DNA from: Atopobium sp. UBA1382
Lineage (GTDB): Bacteria > Actinomycetota > Coriobacteriia > Coriobacteriales > Atopobiaceae
Length of the DNA stretch: 64,000 bases
Assembly (NCBI GenBank): GCA_002305805.1
Contig: DBQY01000015.1
Coordinates: 88,513 to 152,512, forward strand
Direction: 5' to 3'
Part shown: positions 24,320 to 32,084 of the stretch, in pieces
Layout: every line of letters begins with the position of its first letter
How positions within the stretch are numbered: the stretch's first letter is position 1
Notes under the pieces: generated by a model
Database searches by the model: none
What the model was told of the DNA's origin: nothing
The model's input: the letters and a program-made list of their open reading frames with translations, nothing else
Program-made: the position numbers and the translations under genes

Positions 24320-27300
24320 TTAGACCGATTCGTGGAAGCTCCGCCATCTTTCTTGCTCAATCTCACGCTTCTTCGCATAAACGATTTCATCCAAACGCCT
24401 TCTGTGGAGACTAAAGCGGCTGTCCCCTGGCAAAGATTTCGATATCGATCTTATTATCTCTATTTCCTCACGATATGCAGGAGCAAAGCCCTCTTCCCCC
24501 GACCCGACATAAGAAGAGGAGCCAAATGGAAGAACCTCGAAAAGCCTGCCCTCCGGATCTTTGCTTAGCAAATCAATGTAGGTTTCCATGCGGCTCTTAA
24601 ACGGAATATCCGCAAGAACAACGGGATAGCATCTTGGCACGTCCCCCTCTTCTAGCCCACGCAGCAACTCTTTGGAAATAAACCTCAAAACATTGAAGCC
24701 CGTAGAGAGATACTCATTGTGAATAAACAGAATTCCAACATCGGTACTTGGAGACCCACTACATGACACGAGGCGCTGAATCGTCCCATGCATCCTCTCC
24801 TCAGAATCGGGCAACCAAGAGATCTGCCCCATGCGACGAATTATCACGCGGCGATTATCGTAGCTACCAACAGTCTTAAGATGCTTAAGCAACTGGCCTA
24901 CTGGATCTGTACCCTTCTCGTCAAGGTATCTAAACAGCGCACCATAATAATCGAAATGCCTGTTAAGAATATTGGCCTCGTAGACTTCCTGCAGCAGACT
25001 TTGGCAACCTCCAAAGCAGGCATCTAGCACTTCGTCCGGATCGTCCAATTTGACAAGAGGTAAAAAGAAGCAGTGCGCATATCCCGGTTTTGTGAGCAAC
25101 CAGTCCTTTGCCGCCTCGCAATAGCGCTTTGCAAAGCCCGTAGATTTTCGCTCGATGTCCATGACACCGTCGATACGCATCAGCGCCCGTCCGCTACTCG
25201 CCAAGCTAATTAAGGAATCCAAATCCCCGGCGGTCAAAACCTCTGCCGGCGCGTTCATGACGACAGCACCAACTAAAGCTGAAAGACCGTGAACTCGCGC
25301 TTGGTCAATCATTGAACGCCAACTTATCCTCTGCGCCATCCTTTTGACGATTCTAGAGCCGAGCGATATTTCATGATCGCCGTCGTAAAGAGTGCAGATG
25401 AACTCGAATATCTTTCTTACATCAGCAGAAGAGTCGTCCCTTATCAACAAAGACAACAGTACTCTGTCGATAAGAGAACCATTTTCATACGAATCAAGCT
25501 CTCCGCGCTCCCACATCTCCCGATTGATATAAAGAACGTTCTTATAGCGCTGAACATCCCAGCCCACAGTAGCAACGGCTATCTCCCTTTCGTCGGGACC
25601 GGAGCTCTCCATAAGATTCTCGAGATCGAAATACTCTTTTGGCAGAAGCGCGGACACACTCTCAGACTCCGACATAAAGAGTGCCTCACAGGCGAGGGCA
25701 CAATGATAGACAAGCTTGCGCTCTTCTCTCGTAGCAGGCACATACCCAGCCGGAATCGCAGATACAAACGTTTTGATGCCATCTTTTATGAAGAACCGGA
25801 CGTTTTCCCCAGTTGCCGTTTTATCGAATACTCCGACATGAGGAGTAAGAATCTTGGCTGCTTCGACTCGATAATCCAGAGAGCAAAGCAGGTTGCAGAG
25901 AAACGCTATCGCATCGCTTCTAAGCTCGAGAGCGGCTTCCGATTCTGGCATCTCCATCGTGGTGTAGCAAATCGACCCGCCGTCCTCGGCCTCGTAAGAC
26001 ACATGTGAAAAGGCAAGATACTGCTCGCAAAGCTTCATTCCAAAGTATTGCAGATTACGAGCGTCGGACTCACAGTCAATCGACCGATTCATTTCATCGA
26101 AAAGAGCATGCTCGTACTCGAACTCGCTCATGACGGAGCGTATCGATATTGCCAACGGCCCCTCGATTGCCAAACGATAATCCCCGAGCTTAAAGCAACC
26201 CCTCTCAACTGCCGTGAGCAAAGTTGGAATCGCATCGGGATAGCGTTTAGAGTCCCTCAACTCACATAGAATGGCCAAGCTTGTTGGGAGCGTGCCGACC
26301 ACTTGCCCCTCATATTCCCCTCGCTCGAACAGGGGAACTGGAGAAGCCGCCGCGCCGGTAATTTCATCGAGCGCGAAACGATAGGCCTCGTCCGGAATGA
26401 GTGGATGAAGCACATCCATAATCTCATGTCGTTCAGCATCTGACTTCGATTCAGAATCCCTCCAGACCTTTGCGCATTCAGATTTGATGCGAGAAAGCGT
26501 TGTGTCATCACCAAATACGGAAATGAGGATGTTGAGAACCCTTACGACCTTCTGCTTGTCCTGAACAACGAATTCTTCGATGAAGTTACGAAGGTCGATA
26601 ATGTGTTCTTTGAAAATTGCCTTATAGACACAGTAGTCTTGTAGGTTTAGCTGCTCAAACTTGACCGCGACAGTTCCATCGGAGCTCTCCAGCAAATCGA
26701 GAATGTTACGATCATGAAGCTTTCTCGCCCTCCGTTCCATTGAAGAGTGGGATATACCTTCCGACAACAATCCGTCGTAAGCTGGATCGCCCTCTTTGAA
26801 ATCACACGGGGCGTATACGCTCAGATATGAGAGAAGGATGAGGTCTTTTTCTTCAAGTCCGTCAACGAGCTTGCCATAGAAGACGTCCATAATCCCATAG
26901 GCACTTTCAATACTGGGATATCCGTCGCGCTTGGCGCACAGTGCCGCCATTATCGCGATTCTTAAGTTGCCCCGAGCAATTCTTTCGATCTTATCGAGAA
27001 ACACGGAATTGGTGATTGCATAGTCTTCCTGCAATAGCGCTCTTACAGATGCATTTTCTAGTCGCTCAAGCAAGTAAGTCTCACTTTCCACCGAACACCG
27101 AATGCCATGCAGCAGACGTTCGAAAGCGTAGTCCCTCACCGTGAGAATCACCCGAAGCCCCGGGTTCCTTACAACCGCTTCGAGAACCGCGTCGAATCCC
27201 TCGGATAACTGGGCGTCATCAACCAGAAGCACAGCTTCGCCTTCTGAAAGAAAAGCGTTGACATCCTCTGCAACACCTGAAATCCGCGTTTGGGCCAATA

Positions 27301-27988
27301 CATAGGACCCGATTTGCTTGTCGCCTGCGTAACGCTTTACTACTTCAAGCGCAAGCCTCGTCTTTCCGCTTCCCGATGAACCCGTAAGAACAAGGAGTTG
27401 CACTTGGTCGAGTTTATTCTCAAGCTCATTGAGTTCCCGGTCCCTATGACGCAAAGGTTCGGATTGCGGGGTAGCAAAGCTCTTCCTCCCCTCCCTCTCA
27501 ATCCACTCATTTACGGTAACAAACGCCCCTGTCCCTATTCGTATATTGAGGAAATCCGCCGCAAGATCGTGATATTCGACAGCCAAATCCATGGCAATGG
27601 TCTTGGGCCCAAGAAGCTCAACACGCGAATCAATTCCCAAGAGCTCACCTTCTTGCGCTGGAGTCAATCTCCACACGAGATGGCAACAGACGATTCTTCT
27701 GCTATCTCCTTCGGGTATTTGCGTAGAAACGCATTCCTCGATATCGCGCTTGAGCTTTCTGAACGAGTCACACTGAGCGGTGGTAAACGGAATGAGGATG
27801 GCCTCACCATCGACCAAGCTATGAGCATCTGGAACACCCCTCGTCGACTTATTGGTCCCAGGCTGCGATCCAAGTGCCGCAATTGATTTAAGATGAAGCT
27901 TACGATATACATACGCCTCGGCAAGCTTCTGAAAAGAACCTCCGTCGAGCTGCTTCAGCTCGTTCTCAATCAGATTAAATCGAGACAT
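24320..27988 (-). CDS. Large STAND-like NTPase with degenerate nuclease-like N-terminus (predicted defence protein)
   Basis: The 1222-residue protein starts with a ~150-residue domain. It contains GVPDAHSLVDGEAILIPFTT, which resembles the PD-(D/E)xK-like N-terminal domain of several STAND proteins (PDAYF...VEYTT pattern), with the usual Glu replaced by Pro67. A P-loop NTPase module follows: Walker A GSSGSGKT at 203-210, Walker B AVLLVDDAQ at about 252-260, and VILTVRDYAFERLLHG as sensor. About 750 residues of helical repeats without recognised motifs complete it. The architecture matches nSTAND3/Avs-like antiphage sensors, but no exact family can be claimed. The start has GAGGG upstream. Codon use is more AT-rich than the neighbourhood, indicating transfer. 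Confidence 0.7.
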   Translation of the reverse strand: MSRFNLIENELKQLDGGSFQKLAEAYVYRKLHLKSIAALGSQPGTNKSTRGVPDAHSLVDGEAILIPFTTAQCDSFRKLKRDIEECVSTQIPEGDSRRIVCCHLVWRLTPAQEGELLGIDSRVELLGPKTIAMDLAVEYHDLAADFLNIRIGTGAFVTVNEWIEREGRKSFATPQSEPLRHRDRELNELENKLDQVQLLVLTGSSGSGKTRLALEVVKRYAGDKQIGSYVLAQTRISGVAEDVNAFLSEGEAVLLVDDAQLSEGFDAVLEAVVRNPGLRVILTVRDYAFERLLHGIRCSVESETYLLERLENASVRALLQEDYAITNSVFLDKIERIARGNLRIAIMAALCAKRDGYPSIESAYGIMDVFYGKLVDGLEEKDLILLSYLSVYAPCDFKEGDPAYDGLLSEGISHSSMERRARKLHDRNILDLLESSDGTVAVKFEQLNLQDYCVYKAIFKEHIIDLRNFIEEFVVQDKQKVVRVLNILISVFGDDTTLSRIKSECAKVWRDSESKSDAERHEIMDVLHPLIPDEAYRFALDEITGAAASPVPLFERGEYEGQVVGTLPTSLAILCELRDSKRYPDAIPTLLTAVERGCFKLGDYRLAIEGPLAISIRSVMSEFEYEHALFDEMNRSIDCESDARNLQYFGMKLCEQYLAFSHVSYEAEDGGSICYTTMEMPESEAALELRSDAIAFLCNLLCSLDYRVEAAKILTPHVGVFDKTATGENVRFFIKDGIKTFVSAIPAGYVPATREERKLVYHCALACEALFMSESESVSALLPKEYFDLENLMESSGPDEREIAVATVGWDVQRYKNVLYINREMWERGELDSYENGSLIDRVLLSLLIRDDSSADVRKIFEFICTLYDGDHEISLGSRIVKRMAQRISWRSMIDQARVHGLSALVGAVVMNAPAEVLTAGDLDSLISLASSGRALMRIDGVMDIERKSTGFAKRYCEAAKDWLLTKPGYAHCFFLPLVKLDDPDEVLDACFGGCQSLLQEVYEANILNRHFDYYGALFRYLDEKGTDPVGQLLKHLKTVGSYDNRRVIIRRMGQISWLPDSEERMHGTIQRLVSCSGSPSTDVGILFIHNEYLSTGFNVLRFISKELLRGLEEGDVPRCYPVVLADIPFKSRMETYIDLLSKDPEGRLFEVLPFGSSSYVGSGEEGFAPAYREEIEIIRSISKSLPGDSRFSLHRRRLDEIVYAKKREIEQERWRSFHESV

Positions 27989-28020
27989 TATTACCCTCTT
28001 CGCTATGCAGAATTGAATAC

Positions 28021-28299
28021 CTACAGCCCCAACAGCTCGCTATGACTTCCCCTGCGCGTGGCAACGAGGACAAGCCCCTCCTCATCGATACGGTAGATGA
28101 GCAGCCAGTCCGGTTCGATATGGCACTCGCGATGCCCGCGGTATGTCCCGCCAAGTGAGTGGTCGCGTATCGCATCTGGCAGACTCGCACCGCGCACGAG
28201 CGCCTCGAGAGTCGCCTCAAGCTTTGAGAGGTCCTTGCCCTGTCTCTTGATGCGCCTGTAGTCCTTCTTGAACTTCGACGTGAATCTCAGCTCCAGCAT
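28021..28299 (-). CDS. yafQ: YafQ/RelE-type toxin
   Basis: A 92-residue mRNA-interferase-like toxin. It shows the basic N-terminal helix KFKKDYRRIKRQGKDLSKLE, the DHSLGGTYRGHRECHIEPDWLLIY core with the conserved His and Asp of YafQ, and a C-terminal RRGSHSELL with the catalytic His. It starts 3 bp after the antitoxin stop codon, so the two are translationally coupled. It would cleave mRNA on the ribosome when the antitoxin is degraded. Confidence 0.9.
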   Translation of the reverse strand: MLELRFTSKFKKDYRRIKRQGKDLSKLEATLEALVRGASLPDAIRDHSLGGTYRGHRECHIEPDWLLIYRIDEEGLVLVATRRGSHSELLGL

Positions 28300-28302
28300 G
28301 GC

Positions 28303-28587
28303 CTACTCCTCGTCAAGCGCGGCCATGACCTCCTTGACGGTGCGGTAGGGACCGGAGAGGTTCCTGCCCGCTGCAGCATCGTCCATCGCAGCGAGCGTCT
28401 CAGGGCTGAACCCGTAGGGGTTCGACGGATCGAACGGGAAACCCCCACGACGATTGAACGCAGAGACGAACATGCGAATGGCATTGCTCGGGGAGGTGCC
28501 AATCTCATCACAGATGACGGTGAAGCGGTCCTTCTCGTCTTTACGAAGCTTGGCGGAAATGGACTCAGTCGCTGCTGGAATAGCCAT
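28303..28587 (-). CDS. dinJ: RelB/DinJ-family antitoxin
   Basis: The 94-residue protein has an N-terminal ribbon-helix-helix DNA-binding segment (ISAKLRKDEKDRFTVICDEIGTSPSNAIRMF) and a C-terminal toxin-binding tail, as in DinJ. It precedes the toxin in one operon and probably autoregulates it through a palindrome upstream. The start ATG at 28587 has AGGAGG upstream. Confidence 0.9.
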   Translation of the reverse strand: MAIPAATESISAKLRKDEKDRFTVICDEIGTSPSNAIRMFVSAFNRRGGFPFDPSNPYGFSPETLAAMDDAAAGRNLSGPYRTVKEVMAALDEE

Positions 28588-28631
28588 TGCAACCTCCTAG
28601 TACATAATCCTCCTTTGTCAGACATTGTATA

Positions 28632-28642
28632 CTCATTATGAG
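28632..28642. promoter_or_regulatory. Palindromic operator of the toxin-antitoxin operon
   Basis: CTCAT-T-ATGAG is a perfect 11-bp palindrome 45 bp upstream of the antitoxin start and adjacent to a TATACAAT-like -10 on the minus strand. RHH antitoxins bind such short dyads; assignment by position. Confidence 0.55.
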
Positions 28643-28690
28643 CAAATGCCTTCAACACAGCCGCTAACGTGATAGCATTGCGATAGTGTG

Positions 28691-28745
28691 AAAAGCCAGA
28701 AGGCTTTTAGCGGTCGCGGGCGCCTGCGCCTTCGGCCGCATTTTT
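28691..28745 (+). terminator. Tandem hairpins ending in a T-run
   Basis: AAAAGCC/GGCTTTT (7 bp, 4-nt loop) is followed directly by a GC-rich stem (GCGG...CCGC with an inner GGCG/CGCC) and five T residues. The order, the AAAAGC...GCTTTT first hairpin and the GGCGCCTGCG core of the second resemble 20353-20411. No plus-strand gene lies upstream. Confidence 0.6.
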
Positions 28746-28783
28746 CTTGAGGCATCCAGAGGCCCTTACCTACTCTGCCCCTC

Positions 28784-28945
28784 GGTCCGAGTAGGTAAGA
28801 GTAGGTCCGAGTAGATAAGGGTGAATAAAGGCAGTCAGCAAACAGCCTGACCATCATCAGAATAGAAAACCGCAGCTCAGCTTCATGTCACGCGGCTTGC
28901 TAAGCAATTGGCGCGGGTAAGAGTAGGGCCGAGCAGGTAGAAGTA
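28784..28945. repeat. Three diverged 20-bp repeats
   Basis: Copies of GGTCCGAGTAGGTAAGAGTA occur in tandem at 28784-28803 and 28804-28823 (GGTCCGAGTAGATAAGGGTG) and again at 28926-28945 (GGGCCGAGCAGGTAGAAGTA), the last preceded by GGTAAGAGTA. An inverted partner (CCTTACCTACTC, 28764-28775) can pair with them to make a hairpin. The repeats lie just 3' of the ATPase gene. The remaining 28588-28950 DNA holds no gene. Confidence 0.65.
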
Positions 28946-28950
28946 ACTTC

Positions 28951-30219
28951 CTAGTAGTCCGCCTCTGGCAAGGCGCTCGCTTGCTCCACCCCGAACGTCC
29001 GTCCCTCCCCGATCAGCTCTGTCACGCTCTCGTGCACGATGCCGCCGCGGCGCTGGATGGGGTCGCCGCGCGTGATGACGAACTTGGGCCAGTTGTCCCG
29101 TATCTGCTCGAGCGGGCGGTACTCGCGGTCCTCGGTCTTCCGGTCGCTCATGATGGTCATCGCCACCTGCACGTAGGCGTACTCCATCTCGGGCGAGCGC
29201 ATGACGAAGTCGCATTCGAGCTTGCCGATGCGCCCCACGCCCACCTCATAGCCCAAACTCCTTGCGTAACAGTAGACGATGTTCTCCAGCACCGGCCTGT
29301 AGTTGATGCGGTTGTCCGTGTTGAGCGCGAAATAGAAGCTCAGGTCGACGAGGTAGTACTTCTGCTCGCCTTTGAGCGACTTGCGCGACTTCATGTCGAA
29401 GCGCGTGCACTTGCTGATGATCTTGGCGTCCTCGAGTATCTGGAGGTAGCGGTTGAGCGTCTCGCACTTGATGCGGACGCCCTGCCGCTCGAGGTCGGAT
29501 TGGATGTTCGCGAGCGAGGCCGTCGCGCCGAAGTTGTTGATGACGTAGTCGCGCACCCGGTTGAAGACCGAGACGTTCTTCACCTTCACGCGGCAGCGGA
29601 TGTCCTTCTCGAAGATCTCCTTGATGACGGAGCTCACGTACGCGCGCTTGTCCGCCATCCTGGGGTAGCCGAGCGCCTTGGGGAAGCCGCCCTCGAGGAT
29701 GTAGCGGTCGAGCTCGGCCACGGGGTTGGGGTCGACCGCCTGCCCGAGGAAGCGCTTCATCTCGCGGTACTCCCTAAAGCTGAGTATCTGCACCTCAAAC
29801 TCAACGTAGCGCCCCGTCAGCTTGGTGGCGAGCTCGTCGGAAAGCAGGTAGGAGTTCGAGCCGGTGATGAAGATTGAGAAGCCGCCCTCGGCCCGGAACT
29901 CGTTCACCACCTCCTCGAAGCCCTCGACGTTCTGGATCTCGTCGATGAAGAGGTACTTCATGCCGTCAACCTTGAGCGCGGGCTCGATCAGCGCCTCGAG
30001 CTGGTCCGGCGTCTTCACCGAGCGGAAGCCGTACCGGTCGAGGTCGAGGTAGATGATGTGGTCCTCCCGCACCTCCGTGGCCCTGAGCCCCTCGGCGATG
30101 GTCTGCATGAGGCACGACTTGCCGCACCGGCGGACCCCGGTGAGGACCTTGATCACGCCGTCGTCGTGGTAGAACTCGCGGATCTTCTCGAGGTAGTCCT
30201 CGCGCTCGAACAGACGCAT
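28951..30219 (-). CDS. AAA ATPase with DUF4143 domain (second copy)
   Basis: A 422-residue relative of the 18240-19532 protein, only moderately similar. The AAA module has Walker A LTGVRRCGKSCLMQ near residues 26-39, Walker B YLFIDEIQN near residues 88-96, and IFITGSNSYLLSDELATKL. The DUF4143 part follows, with YYLVDLSFYFALN and GKLECDFVMRS (conserved E...D). Function unknown. The gene closes the accessory island next to guaA. A 12-bp GC-rich hairpin includes its start codon. Confidence 0.88.
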   Translation of the reverse strand: MRLFEREDYLEKIREFYHDDGVIKVLTGVRRCGKSCLMQTIAEGLRATEVREDHIIYLDLDRYGFRSVKTPDQLEALIEPALKVDGMKYLFIDEIQNVEGFEEVVNEFRAEGGFSIFITGSNSYLLSDELATKLTGRYVEFEVQILSFREYREMKRFLGQAVDPNPVAELDRYILEGGFPKALGYPRMADKRAYVSSVIKEIFEKDIRCRVKVKNVSVFNRVRDYVINNFGATASLANIQSDLERQGVRIKCETLNRYLQILEDAKIISKCTRFDMKSRKSLKGEQKYYLVDLSFYFALNTDNRINYRPVLENIVYCYARSLGYEVGVGRIGKLECDFVMRSPEMEYAYVQVAMTIMSDRKTEDREYRPLEQIRDNWPKFVITRGDPIQRRGGIVHESVTELIGEGRTFGVEQASALPEADY

Positions 30220-30251
30220 ACGGGCCCCAATCTCCCGACTGGGGCCCGTAT
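30218..30251 (-). promoter_or_regulatory. Start-codon hairpin of the DUF4143 ATPase
   Basis: ATACGGGCCCCA (30218-30229) and TGGGGCCCGTAT (30240-30251) form a perfect 12-bp stem with a 10-nt loop. In the mRNA the first bases of the AUG are in the stem and the only purine-rich ribosome-binding sequence (GGGAG) is in the loop, so folding should limit initiation. Confidence 0.65.
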
Positions 30252-30322
30252 AGCAAATATCGCGTTTATCGGGGTATTTCTAGCAGAGTTGACGATTTAT
30301 ACCCCCATAACTGCCGAATTTC

Positions 30323-31912
30323 CTACTCCCACTCGATCGTCGCCGGCGGCTTGGGCGTGACGTCGTACACCACGCGGTTCACGCCGGGGACCTCGGCCAC
30401 GATACGGCTGGAGATGCGGCCCAGCACGTCATACGGCAGCTTCGCCCAGTCCGCAGTCATCGCGTCGCTCGACTCCACCGCGCGCACGATCACCGGGCGC
30501 GCGTAGGTGCGCTCGTCTCCCATGACGCCCACAGAGCGGATGTCGGGCAGCACGGCAAAGTACTGCCAGCAGCTGTGCTCGGAGTTGCGCTCGCCCGTCT
30601 CCTCGAAGAGGCGCTCGTTGTAGGCGTCCAGCTCCTCGCGCACGATCGCATCGGCGTTCTTGAGGATCTCCAGCTTCTCGGAGGTCACCTCGCCGATGAT
30701 GCGAATCGCGAGGCCCGGGCCCGGGAACGGCTGGCGGTACACCATGCGGTCCGGCAGGCCGAGCGCCACGCCCAGCTCGCGCACCTCGTCCTTGAAGAAG
30801 TGGTCGAGCGGCTCGATGAGGTCAAAGTGCACGCCCTCGGGAAACGGGATCAGGTTGTGGTGGCTCTTGATCGTGGACGCCTTGCCGCCCGTCTTGCGCG
30901 CGCCGGACTCGATGATGTCCGGGTAGATGGTGCCCTGGGCGAGCATCTCCACGCCGCCGATTCGCTGGGCCTCGTCGAAGAAGACCTTCCAGAACTCGGA
31001 GCCAATGCGACGGCGCTTCTCCTCCGGCTCGGTCACGCCGGCAAGCAGGCGCTCGTAGCGCTGCTCAGCGTGCACGTGCACGAGCGGCACCTGGAACTGG
31101 TCGCGGAAGACCTCCTCCACCATCTCGGGCTCGCCCTTGCGCAGCATGCCGTGGTTCACAAAGACGCAGGTCAGCTGGTCGCCGATTGCGCGGTGCACGA
31201 GCGCGGCCACCACCGAGGAATCAACGCCGCCAGAAAGGCCGAGGATGACCTTGCGCTCCCCCACCTGCGCGCGAATCTCCGCGACCTTCTCGTCGATGAT
31301 GTTGTCCATGGTCCACGTGGCATCGAGCCCGCAGATATCAAAGAGGAAGTTCTCCAGCAGCCTGCGGCCATGCTCGGTGTGACGCACCTCCGGGTGGAAC
31401 TGGGTCGAGAAGAGCTTGCGCTCGGCGCACTCCATGGACGCAACCGGGCACACGTCCGTGTGCGACGTGACGACAAAGCCCTCGGGCACACGGCTCACGG
31501 CATCGCGGTGGCTCATCCACACGGTCTGCTCGTCGGGCGTGCCCACGTACAGAGAGGACTCGCCGTCGCGCACGATGGTGGCCGGGCCGTACTCGCCCAC
31601 CTCGGAGTGCGCGACCTCGCCGCCCAGCGTCACGGCCATGATCTGGTGCCCGTAGCAGAAGCCCAGCACCGGCAGGCCAAGCGTGAAAATCGCGGGGTCC
31701 ACGCTGGGCGCGTCCTCGGCGTACACGCTCGCCGGGCCGCCGGAGAGGATCAGTGCGGAGGGCTTCATGGCGGCGAGCTCGTCCGCGGGGATGTCGCACG
31801 GGACGATCTCCGAGTAGACGTGCAGGTCGCGCACGCGACGCGCGATCAGCTGCCCGTACTGGGCACCAAAGTCCAGAACCGCCACGAACTGCTTGGGGGT
31901 GGCCTCACTCAT
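30323..31912 (-). CDS. guaA: GMP synthase (glutamine-hydrolysing), full length
   Basis: The 529-residue enzyme makes GMP from XMP, ATP and glutamine. The N-terminal class I GATase has the nucleophile Cys in GFCYGHQIM and the His/Glu in QFHPEVRHTEHG. The ATP-pyrophosphatase domain carries [14 protein letters not shown] and [12 protein letters not shown], and the dimerisation domain has [16 protein letters not shown] and ends PKPPATIEWE. All catalytic residues are present. It is divergent from the LCP gene. The window also encodes a shorter paralogue at 8621-9607. Confidence 0.96.
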   Translation of the reverse strand: MSEATPKQFVAVLDFGAQYGQLIARRVRDLHVYSEIVPCDIPADELAAMKPSALILSGGPASVYAEDAPSVDPAIFTLGLPVLGFCYGHQIMAVTLGGEVAHSEVGEYGPATIVRDGESSLYVGTPDEQTVWMSHRDAVSRVPEGFVVTSHTDVCPVASMECAERKLFSTQFHPEVRHTEHGRRLLENFLFDICGLDATWTMDNIIDEKVAEIRAQVGERKVILGLSGGVDSSVVAALVHRAIGDQLTCVFVNHGMLRKGEPEMVEEVFRDQFQVPLVHVHAEQRYERLLAGVTEPEEKRRRIGSEFWKVFFDEAQRIGGVEMLAQGTIYPDIIESGARKTGGKASTIKSHHNLIPFPEGVHFDLIEPLDHFFKDEVRELGVALGLPDRMVYRQPFPGPGLAIRIIGEVTSEKLEILKNADAIVREELDAYNERLFEETGERNSEHSCWQYFAVLPDIRSVGVMGDERTYARPVIVRAVESSDAMTADWAKLPYDVLGRISSRIVAEVPGVNRVVYDVTPKPPATIEWE

Positions 31913-32084
31913 GTGTCTCTTCTCCCTTGGCCTTCAGGCTTTATCAAACAGTGACAGTTTATAGAGAATACAGCGTTTTTTGCCCCCACTACACTCAGGC
32001 CACATCTCTCTTGCGTATCATTTGTGAGTCTGAGTCATCAGTCGACAGGGCAATTGCACCTAAACACACAAGGAGGGCCCTCGC

